NCBI GenBank assembly: GCA_030271625.1
Contig: JARXKN010000001.1
Coordinates: 248,001 to 312,000 of the forward strand
Origin: Patescibacteria group bacterium
GTDB taxonomy: Bacteria; Patescibacteriota; Saccharimonadia; Saccharimonadales; UBA4665
Direction: 5' to 3'
DNA length: 64,000 nucleotides
The position numbers and the translations under genes are program-made. The notes under the pieces are model-generated. The model made no database searches and had not been told where the DNA came from. It worked only from the letters and a program-made list of their open reading frames with translations. Positions 51,180 to 60,395 of the stretch are shown piece by piece; within the stretch, counting starts at the first letter, position 1, and each line of letters starts with the position of its first letter.

Positions 51180-52232
51180 ATGGCAAAATACAGTGCACAG
51201 CCGACTCGCGGCGATAATTTTAGGCGGCTATGGACGGGCCTAGTAGCCATGCTATTCCTGCTGGTGTTGCTTGGCTTAGCCGGTCGGCAAATCTACAATC
51301 AAAATCTTGGACCAGTCAGTAGTAGCCAGACGTCGACGGTGGTTACTATTGCACCGGGTAGTAGTGTGCGGCAGATTGCTCAACAGCTGGCGCAAGCCCA
51401 TCTGATAAAAAGTGCTTGGGCGCTGGAACTGTATGCCCACGGCAAACAGGCTGCCACGAAGTTTCAAGCTGGCTCGTATGCGCTCGCGCCTAACGCTGGC
51501 ACGCCGCAAATTGTTGACACCCTAACCAAGGGCCAGGTAACCACTCGCTTAGTAACTATCTTGCCGGGTCGGCGTATCGACCAAGTGCGCGCTGATCTAA
51601 TAAATGATGGCTTTAGCCCGGTGGCGGTTGATGCGGCGCTGCAGCCGCAGCAATACGCTGATCTAGCAGTAGTTGGCTACCGGCCAAATGCCGCCAGTAG
51701 CTTAGAAGGGTTATTGTGGCCCGATTCCTACCAAAAAGACGCCACGACGAACCCGAGTTTTATAGTCAGGGAAGCCCTAGCCGCCACAGCTACCCATTTG
51801 ACTACCGACCTGCAGACCGCTTTAGCTGCTCAAGGGCTGTCGCCCTACCAAGGGCTGACGTTGGCCTCAATTGTGGAACAGGAAGTGTCTAAGCCAACCG
51901 ACCGGGCTCAGGCTGCCCAGGTGTTCCTCTCCCGACTGAAAGCCAATACTATGCTCGGCTCCGACGTAACTGCCAATTATGGAGCCATTGTGGCGGGACG
52001 AGCCCCTAGTTTGAGTTTTGATTCACCTTACAACACTTTACTTCACCCCGGTTTGCCATTAGGGCCGATTGGTTCTGTCAGTACCGGCTCTTTACAAGCG
52101 GTAGCTCACCCGGCTTCGACTGATTGGCTCTACTTTGTAGCCGGTGATGATGGGGTGACCTATTTCTCGAAAACCTTAGCCGAACATGAAGCTTTATCGG
52201 CTAAATACTGCCACAAATTGTGCGGCCGTTAA
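51180..52232 (+). CDS. mltG: MltG, endolytic murein transglycosylase
   Basis: A 350-residue protein with an N-terminal transmembrane helix (about 17-37), a LysM-like subdomain (about 50-130) and a YceG catalytic domain (about 140-345). The catalytic Glu lies in A-S-I-V-E-Q-E-V near 229. S-P-Y-N-T-L-L-H-P-G-L-P-L-G-P-I-G is the family signature. MltG cuts new glycan strands and sets their length, so this cell builds peptidoglycan; murA is also present. Confidence 0.95.
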   Translation: MAKYSAQPTRGDNFRRLWTGLVAMLFLLVLLGLAGRQIYNQNLGPVSSSQTSTVVTIAPGSSVRQIAQQLAQAHLIKSAWALELYAHGKQAATKFQAGSYALAPNAGTPQIVDTLTKGQVTTRLVTILPGRRIDQVRADLINDGFSPVAVDAALQPQQYADLAVVGYRPNAASSLEGLLWPDSYQKDATTNPSFIVREALAATATHLTTDLQTALAAQGLSPYQGLTLASIVEQEVSKPTDRAQAAQVFLSRLKANTMLGSDVTANYGAIVAGRAPSLSFDSPYNTLLHPGLPLGPIGSVSTGSLQAVAHPASTDWLYFVAGDDGVTYFSKTLAEHEALSAKYCHKLCGR

Positions 52233-52415
52233 GTTTGTATTTTACAGAGACAAAAGATTAGTCCAACAGGGGTCATAAAAGCACGGGGAATTGGACAGTC
52301 GGTCACTTTTTGGTATAATTGACCGGTAACCCCTGTATTTTATTGCCTAAACAAGCAGTATGTCGAGTTACCTTACTGGCAGTCTTTACTACAATTAACC
52401 CTGTCAATAAGTGAA
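52233..52415. other. Leader region of the LysM-CHAP gene
   Basis: 183 bases without a confident gene. It holds a strong promoter and a leader of about 90 bases, in which a 12-codon frame (ATG 52360 to TAA 52398) occurs. The stem GTGTC-TTTT-GACAC (52416-52429) sits on the start codon of the following gene. No known riboswitch was recognised. Confidence 0.5.
52291..52319 (+). promoter_or_regulatory. Strong promoter of the LysM-CHAP gene
   Basis: TTGGAC (52291-52296), 17 bases, then a perfect TATAAT (52314-52319) preceded by an extended -10 TG. It is the closest to a consensus promoter on the plus strand of this window. Confidence 0.75.
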
Positions 52416-53597
52416 GTGTCTTTTGACACCGGAGTCTGTATTAGTAATTCAACCGTTTCTAACATTTTTGACCGCTTAGCTATTCCTTCTTCCTCCCAAT
52501 CCGCTAAGTGGTATCGCCGTCTCTATAGTAAATCTCGTCGCAAGTCAGTGCGTCGTCAGTTCGTGCGAGCCGCTTTCCTGACCGTTAACTTGATCATCCT
52601 GGGGAGTATTGGCTACTTTGTAACCCAGAATCCCCAAACGCCGCGCAGTACAGCTATGGCCCCAGCCTTAGCCAGCAGTAAGACAGTTTCGGCCGTCTCA
52701 AATCCACTTGATCAATTGTCTTCTGCCGATATCGCCCTGACAATTGCCAAGCTGAATAATTTGCCAGAGACTACCGCTATTACGAACCAAGCTGACTCGC
52801 AAGCCAGTGAACTACGCTCTAGTTTAGCGAGTGACACCGTAGTCGATAAGCCACAAGTTGTCCTAACGGCCTTAAAATCAAAGGCTGACATTAAGGCCTA
52901 TAAGGCTGTCGATGGCGATACCATTAGCAGTATTGCCACGAAATTTGGCGTCACTAGTGACAGCATTCGCTGGTCAAACAACCTGACTGGTGACGCTGTT
53001 ACCGTTGGCGCCAGCTTAACGATTCCGCCTGTTAACGGCATAGTGCACACCGTTGTGGCCGGTGATACCGCCGACAGCCTAGCTACCACCTTTAAAGCTA
53101 ATAAAGATCAGATTGTGGCTTATAACGACGCTGAGATAAACGGCCTAAAGCCCGGTGAAAAGATCATTGTCCCCAACGGCACGATTACGCCAGTTGTACC
53201 GGTAACCGCTCGCACAATTGCCCGGGTTGCCTCAGTCCCAACAGCTATCGGCTACGCCTTCGGCAGTACAGCTATGTATGGCTCAAACGGCTATGACTAC
53301 GGTTACTGTACCTGGTATGTTGCTAACCGTATCTCAGTTCCTAGTAACTGGGGTAATGCTAACACCTGGGATAACCTAGCGCCGCTCAGTGGTTGGACTG
53401 TTAGCAGCGTGCCGCGGGCTGGAGCTATTGGTCAATCCAATCGTGGTGCCGAAGGTCATGTTGCGGTTATTGAGGCCGTGTCAGACGACGCTACAATGAT
53501 CAAATACTCGGATATGAATGGTTTAGCGGGTTATGGCCGAGTTGGCTATAGCGAATGGGTTTCGGCCGCCAAATTCGAAAACTATATCTACCGTTAA
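52416..53597 (+). CDS. Peptidoglycan hydrolase with two LysM and one CHAP domain
   Basis: A 393-residue protein with a basic N-terminus, a transmembrane helix (about 52-72), two LysM repeats (about 165-207 and 211-254) and a C-terminal CHAP domain (about 275-390). The catalytic Cys is in Y-G-Y-C-T-W-Y near 298 and His in G-H-V-A-V-I near 348. CHAP enzymes cut peptide stems or cross-bridges. The role may be cell separation, remodelling or action on a host wall. A GTG start is used; no ribosome site is obvious. Confidence 0.85.
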   Translation: MSFDTGVCISNSTVSNIFDRLAIPSSSQSAKWYRRLYSKSRRKSVRRQFVRAAFLTVNLIILGSIGYFVTQNPQTPRSTAMAPALASSKTVSAVSNPLDQLSSADIALTIAKLNNLPETTAITNQADSQASELRSSLASDTVVDKPQVVLTALKSKADIKAYKAVDGDTISSIATKFGVTSDSIRWSNNLTGDAVTVGASLTIPPVNGIVHTVVAGDTADSLATTFKANKDQIVAYNDAEINGLKPGEKIIVPNGTITPVVPVTARTIARVASVPTAIGYAFGSTAMYGSNGYDYGYCTWYVANRISVPSNWGNANTWDNLAPLSGWTVSSVPRAGAIGQSNRGAEGHVAVIEAVSDDATMIKYSDMNGLAGYGRVGYSEWVSAAKFENYIYR

Positions 53598-53647
53598 AAT
53601 TAATCGCTGCTCAGCTGTAACAACTTGATAAAAAGAAAGAAATATTT

Positions 53648-53656
53648 TACTATAAT
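53648..53656 (+). promoter_or_regulatory. -10 box for obg
   Basis: TACTATAAT: the TACTAT register ends 6 bases before ATG 53660, the spacing of the leaderless genes; the TATAAT register ends only 3 bases before. Confidence 0.45.
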
Positions 53657-53659
53657 AGT

Positions 53660-54946
53660 ATGAGTTTTATTGATAAAGTCCGTGTAACGGCTATTGCCGG
53701 CAAGGGCGGTGATGGCAAGATGAGCTTCCGTAAGGAGAAGTTTATTGATAAAGGCGGCCCTGATGGCGGCGATGGCGGCGATGGTGGTCATATTATTCTC
53801 TGTGCCAGCCGAAATCAAAATACCTTAGCAGCGTTCCGTTACTCGAAGGAGCTGAAAGCTGACGATGGACGTCCCGGTGGTAAGACCCGCATGCATGGTC
53901 GCCGAGCTAAAAGTCTGATGGTGCAAGTTCCGGTTGGTACGATTGCTACCACCAATGAAGGTGTTGTCTTAGCCGACTTAACAGAGGACGGCCAAGAAGT
54001 CATTATCGCTAAAGGTGGTCGCGGTGGCTTCGGCAATGCTCACTTTGTGTCTTCACGACGCCAGGCCCCAAAGTTCGCCGAAAAAGGCGAAATCGGCGAA
54101 GAACATGACCTTACTTTGGAACTAAAAGTAATTGCCGATGTGGGTTTGGTTGGATTACCTAATGCCGGTAAATCAACCTTGCTGAGCAAGATTAGTAATG
54201 CTCGCCCAGAAATTGCTGACTATGCCTTTACCACCCTCAAACCTAATCTGGGAGTAGTTGATATCGACAAGGGTACCAGCATCCTGTTTGCCGACATCCC
54301 GGGCTTAATCGAAGGTGCGGCTGAAGGCAAAGGCCTAGGCCACGCCTTCCTCCGTCACATTGAACGTACTGCAGTTATCATGCACCTGGTAGATTGTTAC
54401 CAAGACGACATTGCCAATACCTACCTAACTGTTAAAGCCGAGTTGGCAGCCTACAAAGTTGATCTAACTGATCGACCGGAAATAATCGTCCTTAATAAAA
54501 TTGATGGCTTAGATGATGAAATGATTGCCGACTTTACGGCTCAGTTGCAGGCAGTAGCCCCGGCTAATGCCAAAATCTATGCCATATCAGCCTTATCGGG
54601 TACCGGTTTGAAGGAGTTGCTGTACGCCGTCAAAGACACCGTTATGGCGGTTCGGAAAGCGGCTGCCGAGAAAGTGGAAGAAGTTGACACTAGTTTGCCA
54701 GTGTTACGAATTGTTGATACATCTGACGAGTGGCAGGTAACGCGCGAAGATCGATTGTTTATTGTTCGTGGTCAAAAAATCGAAGCCTTCGCCCGCCGTA
54801 CGCGGTTCGATAATGAAGAAGGTGTTCAGCGATTGCGCGACATTATGCGCAAGATGGGTATTATGCACCAATTAATTAGAAGCGGCATCGAAGCTGACGA
54901 TATTATTCAGGTCGGTACCGCTACCGAGCAGCAATTCGGTTATTAA
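53660..54946 (+). CDS. obg: Obg/CgtA, ribosome-associated GTPase
   Basis: A 428-residue protein with all three Obg domains: the glycine-rich Obg fold (about 2-158; G-G-D-G-G-D-G-G near 35-42), the G domain (about 160-330) with G1 G-L-P-N-A-G-K-S-T near 166-174, D-I-P-G-L-I and N-K-I-D, and the C-terminal OCT domain (about 350-428). Obg acts in 50S ribosome assembly and stress control. Confidence 0.97.
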   Translation: MSFIDKVRVTAIAGKGGDGKMSFRKEKFIDKGGPDGGDGGDGGHIILCASRNQNTLAAFRYSKELKADDGRPGGKTRMHGRRAKSLMVQVPVGTIATTNEGVVLADLTEDGQEVIIAKGGRGGFGNAHFVSSRRQAPKFAEKGEIGEEHDLTLELKVIADVGLVGLPNAGKSTLLSKISNARPEIADYAFTTLKPNLGVVDIDKGTSILFADIPGLIEGAAEGKGLGHAFLRHIERTAVIMHLVDCYQDDIANTYLTVKAELAAYKVDLTDRPEIIVLNKIDGLDDEMIADFTAQLQAVAPANAKIYAISALSGTGLKELLYAVKDTVMAVRKAAAEKVEEVDTSLPVLRIVDTSDEWQVTREDRLFIVRGQKIEAFARRTRFDNEEGVQRLRDIMRKMGIMHQLIRSGIEADDIIQVGTATEQQFGY

Positions 54947-54988
54947 TGAAGCGTTAATGAACTGACGGTCGGCTGGCCGCCGCCATGC

Positions 54989-54994
54989 TACACT
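54989..54994 (+). promoter_or_regulatory. -10 box for sbcB
   Basis: TACACT ending 10 bases before ATG 55005, without a Shine-Dalgarno sequence. Confidence 0.4.
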
Positions 54995-55004
54995 GAGTAT
55001 CGAT

Positions 55005-56465
55005 ATGGCAGCTAGTTTTTTCTTTTACGATTTAGAAACGTCTGGTTTACACCCCAGTGAAGCCCGGGTTATGCAATTTGCCGGCCAACGCACAGATGAA
55101 AACCTTAATCCGGTTGGCGACCCGGTTAACGTCCTGATTAAGCTGGCCAGTGATGTGCTGCCTAGCCCCGAAGCAGTTCTGCTAACTGGCATTACCCCGC
55201 AGCAAACCCTCCAAGATGGTTTAACCGAAGCCGAATTCTTGCAATTCTTTTATGAAGAAGTTGTCCAGCCTCAGACCGTCTTTTTGGGCTTTAACAGTGT
55301 CCGCTTTGATGATGAGTTTATGCGCTACCTGCATTACCGCAACTTCTACGATCCCTATGAGTGGCAGTGGTACAATGATTGCTCGCGCTGGGATATCTTA
55401 GATTTGGTGCGCATGACACGAGCCTTGCGACCAGAGGGTATAACCTGGCCCTTTACAGACGACGGTAAACCAACCAACCGTCTGGAATTACTGACTAAGC
55501 TAAATGGTCTAGAGCATGAACACGCTCACGACGCCCTGAGTGATGTCTATGCGACAATCAACGTCACTAAGTTAATCCGTGATAAGCAGCCCGACCTTTT
55601 TAAGTATTTATTTGAGTGTCGTAATAAGAAAAAGGTAGCCAAACTGGTACTAGCCGGCCAGCCCTTTGTCTATACCAGTGGTCGCTATCCCTCCGATACG
55701 CTCAATACTAGTGTGGCGGTGTTGCTGGCCAAGCACCCCGAAGAGCACAGCGGTATCGTCTTTGACCTTCGGTTTGATCCGCAAGTGTACGCTAATATGT
55801 CAGTCGATGAAATTGTTGCCGCCTGGCGCTATGATCCCGAGGCCAAACCGGCTCGCAAACCAGTCAAGACCCTTAAATATAATCGCTGTCCAGCGGTAGC
55901 ACCCTTGGGTGTCATGAATAAGTCAGAGATAGAAGCGCGCCTGCAGCTTACGCTAGCAACTGTACGCCAACATTTTAAGACGCTAAAAGCAGTGCAGGGA
56001 GTGTTGGCCGAAAAAGTTTTAGCCGCTCAAAAAGTCCTCGATGCCGAGCGGGCGGCTGATTATAAACAACATCCTCGTAGTGTCGATGCGCTGATGTATG
56101 ACGGCTTCTTAGCTGCTGGTGATAAAGCTATGCTAGCAACAGTTCGGCGGACCAAGCCAACGGAACTGGAGACAATTGCGCCACGTTTACAGGACGACCG
56201 GTTAAAACAGCTCCTCCCCTTGTATAAGGCGCGTAACTACCCACGTAGCTTATCGACTGACGAGCGGGCTGAGTGGGACGCTCATTGCGCAGTGGCTTTG
56301 TTTAACGGCGGCAATAATAGCCGTTTGGCACAGTATTTTGAGCGTCTCAAGGAGTTAAAGGCTCAAAAGGATCTTACTGATAATCAGCGCTTCCTGGTAG
56401 AAGAACTGCAGTTATACGGAGAATCAATTATGCCTAGCGATGCAGACGAGTCGCAGGCAGAATAG
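55005..56465 (+). CDS. sbcB: Exodeoxyribonuclease I (SbcB-like)
   Basis: A 486-residue protein of ExoI length. The DEDDh exonuclease domain (about 1-200) shows Y-D-L-E-T-S-G (Asp 9, Glu 11), F-N-S-V-R-F-D-D-E near 98-106 and H-D-A-L-S-D-V near 178-184. The SH3-like and C-terminal helical domains of ExoI follow. It degrades single-stranded DNA 3' to 5'. In a cell with type IV pili, RecA and RuvABC it may process taken-up DNA or repair intermediates. Its last 32 bases overlap a small gene on the other strand. Confidence 0.92.
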   Translation: MAASFFFYDLETSGLHPSEARVMQFAGQRTDENLNPVGDPVNVLIKLASDVLPSPEAVLLTGITPQQTLQDGLTEAEFLQFFYEEVVQPQTVFLGFNSVRFDDEFMRYLHYRNFYDPYEWQWYNDCSRWDILDLVRMTRALRPEGITWPFTDDGKPTNRLELLTKLNGLEHEHAHDALSDVYATINVTKLIRDKQPDLFKYLFECRNKKKVAKLVLAGQPFVYTSGRYPSDTLNTSVAVLLAKHPEEHSGIVFDLRFDPQVYANMSVDEIVAAWRYDPEAKPARKPVKTLKYNRCPAVAPLGVMNKSEIEARLQLTLATVRQHFKTLKAVQGVLAEKVLAAQKVLDAERAADYKQHPRSVDALMYDGFLAAGDKAMLATVRRTKPTELETIAPRLQDDRLKQLLPLYKARNYPRSLSTDERAEWDAHCAVALFNGGNNSRLAQYFERLKELKAQKDLTDNQRFLVEELQLYGESIMPSDADESQAE

Positions 56466-56637
56466 CGCGCAGGTCGGCTGACTCTAGGAGGCCTTTACGA
56501 CCAACTTTTACATAGCGCATGCCTAAATTTGTTAAGAGGCTGGCCGCCGCTAACGCCTCTAGACATTGAAGCCAGAATTCAAACGTAATCTGAAAATTGG
56601 TGCCTGGAACTAAGCCCAAGACGAGTAGGGTGTACAT
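56434..56637 (-). CDS. Small protein behind a near-consensus promoter, unrecognised
   Basis: A 67-residue protein with a moderately hydrophobic N-terminal two thirds (possible membrane-associated helix near 22-40) and a basic C-terminus. Its promoter is near consensus and AGGAG precedes the ATG by about 16 bases (with GAGG nearer, 6 bases), so it is probably real despite overlapping sbcB by 32 bases. No family is recognised. Confidence 0.6.
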   Translation of the reverse strand: MYTLLVLGLVPGTNFQITFEFWLQCLEALAAASLLTNLGMRYVKVGRKGLLESADLRAILPATRLHR

Positions 56638-56681
56638 TGGTGCCTCTTATTTCTCCTGCCTGCGCAGTTGATTTAATCAGC

Positions 56682-56709
56682 ATTATACACTTTATTGAAA
56701 GAATGTCAA
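56682..56709 (-). promoter_or_regulatory. Near-consensus promoter of the 67-residue protein gene
   Basis: On the minus strand a perfect TTGACA (56704-56709) and a perfect TATAAT (56682-56687), 16 bases apart. The leader is about 40 bases. Confidence 0.8.
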
Positions 56710-56882
56710 CAACATGACTAAGTAAGCTTATGCGCTATAAGGCTGTCATCAGTTAAGCTTTTAGTTGTAACTGTTAAGTAGCTGTTAATTTGACTATATA
56801 AATAACTACGCTGCATATGGTGTTTATTGCTTATGATGATTACACTATGAATAGGGATTAAAAACCAAGAGGGGTAACACAA

Positions 56883-59501
56883 ATGTCAGTGATTTTGACG
56901 GGTGAACTGGGCGTAGCATTTGATCAACAGATGGCGCGACCAGCCGTCGAGGTCATGCCGACAAGTTTTGCAGAATTAGGAAATCGGGGCTTGCCGATTT
57001 ATGACCGCAAAGCAGAAATTATTGATACTATACGGGGAAATGCAATTACCGTGCTGGTGGCGGAAACGGGTGCCGGTAAGAGTACACAGGTACCACAATA
57101 CGCGTTAGAAGCTGGCTTTCAGACAGTTTTTCTGACCCAACCGCGCCGCCGCGCCGCCGCCAATGTAGCTGAGCGCATCGAATTAGAGCTGAGTGAGGTT
57201 GTTGGCCAAGAAACGGCTGCGCAACTCGTCAGCTTTCAAACTGGCGCCGGGCTGGAAGGGCCGCGTGATGCTCGCATAAAAGTTGTCACCGATGGACTGC
57301 ATCTCAACCGCGATGGTCGGGCTGATAGTGATCGTGACAATGAGTTGTGGATTATTGATGAAGTCCACGAATGGAACGAAAACCTAGAAATGTTAGTCCT
57401 GCTTGGTAAGCAACGCCGGGCTAGCAATCCTAATTTTAAAATGATCTTAATGAGCGCTACCTTAGATGCTCATGAACTGGCCGACTATTTAACTGATGAC
57501 CAGGGGCAGGTTCCGCCAGTTGTAGAAGTCGCTGGTAGGACGTTCAATGTCGAGTATAAAGAAAAGCCAGACTCCACGGTTGCCAAAGAAACCGTAGCCG
57601 CTGCTGTAGACATTTTTGAAAACCCCGAAAGCTATGACTCCGCAAATACGATTCAAGTTTTTGCCGAAGGTAAAGCCGAGATTAAAGATATTATCGATAA
57701 GATTCGTACCTTATTACCATTTGAAGTCCTGAAACAAACTACGCTGATACCACTTGATGCTAAAATGACGCCCGATCGACAAGCGCCAGCTTACGAAGAT
57801 ATGCCCGGTGTAAAGATTGTGGTCCAAACCAAAATGGGTCAGACCAGTATGACCATCCCCCGCACGCGCTATGTCATTAGTACCGGCATGGAGCGTCGCA
57901 TAGAACTAGATGGTGAGGACAGCCAAGGTCTGCTGCGGCTACCAATTTCACAAGATGATCTTGAACAACAGATGGGCCGCGCCGGGCGAACTTGTGACGG
58001 TATCGGTATCTTAACCCGACTAGATGAGCGCACAACTTTCTTGTCGAAAGCTGACCGTGATCGCCACCCAGTGCCTGAAATTTTGCGGTCCGATATCGAT
58101 CGGTTGACGCTATTCTGGGCATCGCTTGGCAAAGATATTGCCGAGCAGGGTTTTTATCACCCGCTGGCACAAGCCCGCTTTGACCGCTCAAAGCAAAGAG
58201 TCCAAACACTTGGTGGCTTAGATGCTGACGGCAACATAACCACTATGGGTAAACGCATGAGTGAGTTACCATTGCGCTTGCCGATGGGCCGAGCCTTGAT
58301 TCACGCCGAACGATTATACCCGCAAGTTGCCAGCTATATGGCGGCCATTGCCGCCTCTAAAGAAGTCGGCGGCCTACGTTTATTTGAACGCGATGGAACC
58401 CGGCGCTGGCAAAGCCTAACCGACGAAGTTACCTCCGATCATTTAGCGCAGCTAGATATCTTTATTGCCATCCAAAATATGTCGTTAGAAGAAATGCACG
58501 ATTACGACCTCGATACTAATAATGTCATTCGGGCTCGTGAGCATTATGCCAAAGTTGCCCGTCATGTCAGCGTCGACGGCTACAAGCCGCTGGCACTCCC
58601 AACCATTGAAGAACGAACCCAGTTACGAGAGTGTATTGCTGCCGGCTTAGTAAACTCAATTTACTTACCGGTTGGCGAAGGTCGCTACCGACTGTTAGGC
58701 GAATCGGTGGTCCTCCGCGAAGTCAGTAATCGTAGCGTCACACTTGGTACGATAAGTGCGGTCGTGGGTGATCCGCGCCGCGTCCAGATAGTCCGGGCTG
58801 GCGTATCAGAGATGAAGCACATTATTGAAGACGCTACTGAAATAACAGTGGCCGAAATTGGCAAGATTGCTACCCACTTAACCCGCTGGAAGCCGACAGG
58901 CTTCACGATGCGCGGCGGAAAGTTTATGCAAGTTGAGCAGCAGTTATTAGACACCATTGTCCTGCAATCCAGGGAGGTGGCGGCTACGCCTTCGCCACTA
59001 CTGCGAGCGGCCGTCATTGAACACGCTAAGGTGAGTCCCGGACAACATCTAACCGAACTGTATAAGATTAAACGAGCTATTGAACGCTTAGCCCACAAAT
59101 CCAAAGTGCCGATTATGCGTTTAACCGAAGATGCTATCAACGACCTGATTAACCTAGCCGCCCCAGCGACCGTCAATGATCCCGGATTAATCGATAACAA
59201 TTTACGAATTTTAATAGAAGAGCAGGCAATATCGCTTGATAAATATGTCAGCCGGGAACAGCGCGAACAGATAGTTGCCGACGCCCCGCCCATCGTCACG
59301 ATTGACGACGTTACGCTCGGTATTAAGTATGTCCAGGGCCGGGCCATTGTGAAGCGGTTTAGTCTTGAAGCTATCCAAAAATTAACTAATCACGACGCTT
59401 TATACCTACAGGATGGCCGCGAAATTTCATTTATTTACGGCGAGAAACGCTGCAGTCTGCAGCAATTAAAAAAGCGTTTAGAAAATGATAATCTGTTGTA
59501 A
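56883..59501 (+). CDS. DEAH-box helicase, HrpA-like
   Basis: An 872-residue helicase. Motif I is E-T-G-A-G-K-S-T near 61-68, motif II D-E-V-H-E-W near 158-163, motif III S-A-T-L near 191-194 and motif VI Q-Q-M-G-R-A-G-R near 361-368. A helicase-associated (HA2/ratchet) domain follows (about 420-560). The last 250 residues are not recognised. E. coli HrpA is about 1300 residues, so this is a short version. HrpA-type helicases remodel RNA and rescue colliding ribosomes. Ribosome site AGAGGGG lies 8 bases before the ATG. Confidence 0.9.
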   Translation: MSVILTGELGVAFDQQMARPAVEVMPTSFAELGNRGLPIYDRKAEIIDTIRGNAITVLVAETGAGKSTQVPQYALEAGFQTVFLTQPRRRAAANVAERIELELSEVVGQETAAQLVSFQTGAGLEGPRDARIKVVTDGLHLNRDGRADSDRDNELWIIDEVHEWNENLEMLVLLGKQRRASNPNFKMILMSATLDAHELADYLTDDQGQVPPVVEVAGRTFNVEYKEKPDSTVAKETVAAAVDIFENPESYDSANTIQVFAEGKAEIKDIIDKIRTLLPFEVLKQTTLIPLDAKMTPDRQAPAYEDMPGVKIVVQTKMGQTSMTIPRTRYVISTGMERRIELDGEDSQGLLRLPISQDDLEQQMGRAGRTCDGIGILTRLDERTTFLSKADRDRHPVPEILRSDIDRLTLFWASLGKDIAEQGFYHPLAQARFDRSKQRVQTLGGLDADGNITTMGKRMSELPLRLPMGRALIHAERLYPQVASYMAAIAASKEVGGLRLFERDGTRRWQSLTDEVTSDHLAQLDIFIAIQNMSLEEMHDYDLDTNNVIRAREHYAKVARHVSVDGYKPLALPTIEERTQLRECIAAGLVNSIYLPVGEGRYRLLGESVVLREVSNRSVTLGTISAVVGDPRRVQIVRAGVSEMKHIIEDATEITVAEIGKIATHLTRWKPTGFTMRGGKFMQVEQQLLDTIVLQSREVAATPSPLLRAAVIEHAKVSPGQHLTELYKIKRAIERLAHKSKVPIMRLTEDAINDLINLAAPATVNDPGLIDNNLRILIEEQAISLDKYVSREQREQIVADAPPIVTIDDVTLGIKYVQGRAIVKRFSLEAIQKLTNHDALYLQDGREISFIYGEKRCSLQQLKKRLENDNLL

Positions 59502-59537
59502 GTCTTTGCGCATGTGCTTATTGCCCCAACCCCATGC

Positions 59538-59562
59538 TATACTTTGCCAACTACCTAAGGAG
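59538..59562 (+). promoter_or_regulatory. -10 box and ribosome site for the 244-residue protein gene
   Basis: TATACT at 59538-59543 and AAGGAG at 59557-59562, 9 bases before ATG 59572. Confidence 0.5.
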
Positions 59563-59571
59563 TAGAGACCG

Positions 59572-60306
59572 ATGAGTTCTCCCAATACCGAAAGACTGTC
59601 TGGCCTCCGAGCTGTACGAAAAGTTGTAACCCCCAGCCCCTCACTTCGGGATCTCTTAGCAAATGCCAAAAAAATGGCTGAGGAAATTGACCAGCCGAGC
59701 CATGAACTCGACCCCCTAGTCTATGCGGCTGAGGGTCTGCGAGTAACTATCTTTGAGCGTCGCATTCAAGCTAGTGCCGAGGCTAATGACCTGTTACGAA
59801 AACTGCATGCCCGCATGGAGTCACCGGTCTTGTACTATACGCCGCGCAAGGTACGTCAAAACTCTGGCAAAGTCCAAACTACCAGTAAAAAACGTGATAA
59901 TCCGTTGCCGGCGGCGCTACATGAAGTAGAAGATTTATACGCTGCAACTGATGGTCCGATTGTGGTTCGAGCTAATAAAATTGTTATTGCTAATAAGTCT
60001 ATGGATCCTCGAATTGGGCAAGAATTAGCCCTTGTCGTCGATGAAGGTTCCGGCGCCTCCATCCTGCAAGCCCAACAGGATGTCCTGTTGGATGCCGAAA
60101 TGCGCATGGTTTCGGGACGAAAATTACGTAAGTTAGCCGGCACTGCCATCCAAGCTTTGGAAATGCCATTTATGCGCTTGCCATCCATGCCGGAGTCGGA
60201 GAGCCAAGATATTGTTAATTTACTGAGCGCCGATTTACCGGTTCATGATATCGAGATTGGCCCGATTGAGTGGAAATTGAACACGGTAGCTTTTATTCAA
60301 AGTTAA
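59572..60306 (+). CDS. Unrecognised soluble protein
   Basis: A 244-residue protein with no signal peptide, membrane helix or Cys. The N-terminal half is helical and charged; a Lys/Arg-rich linker (about 100-120) is followed by an alpha/beta domain (about 120-244). It has its own -10 box and a good ribosome site, so it is expressed apart from the helicase. No family is recognised. Confidence 0.7.
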   Translation: MSSPNTERLSGLRAVRKVVTPSPSLRDLLANAKKMAEEIDQPSHELDPLVYAAEGLRVTIFERRIQASAEANDLLRKLHARMESPVLYYTPRKVRQNSGKVQTTSKKRDNPLPAALHEVEDLYAATDGPIVVRANKIVIANKSMDPRIGQELALVVDEGSGASILQAQQDVLLDAEMRMVSGRKLRKLAGTAIQALEMPFMRLPSMPESESQDIVNLLSADLPVHDIEIGPIEWKLNTVAFIQS

Positions 60307-60365
60307 AACCGCCTAGAACAAGGTTCGTTGTGGCCAAGCTACTAGATAAAAAGCCCATTTAACTG

Positions 60366-60389
60366 TATAATCATGGGCCTTGATGGAGG
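60366..60389 (+). promoter_or_regulatory. -10 box and Shine-Dalgarno deciding the uvrA TTG start
   Basis: TATAAT at 60366-60371 and GGAGG at 60385-60389, 6 bases before the TTG at 60396. No in-frame ATG fits the UvrA N-terminus. Confidence 0.6.
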
Positions 60390-60395
60390 TTAGTT

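Noticed and set aside
58685-59347. Long minus-strand frame inside the helicase gene (220 codons)
   Set aside because: No family features, no promoter or ribosome site; the helicase frame on the plus strand is continuous here.
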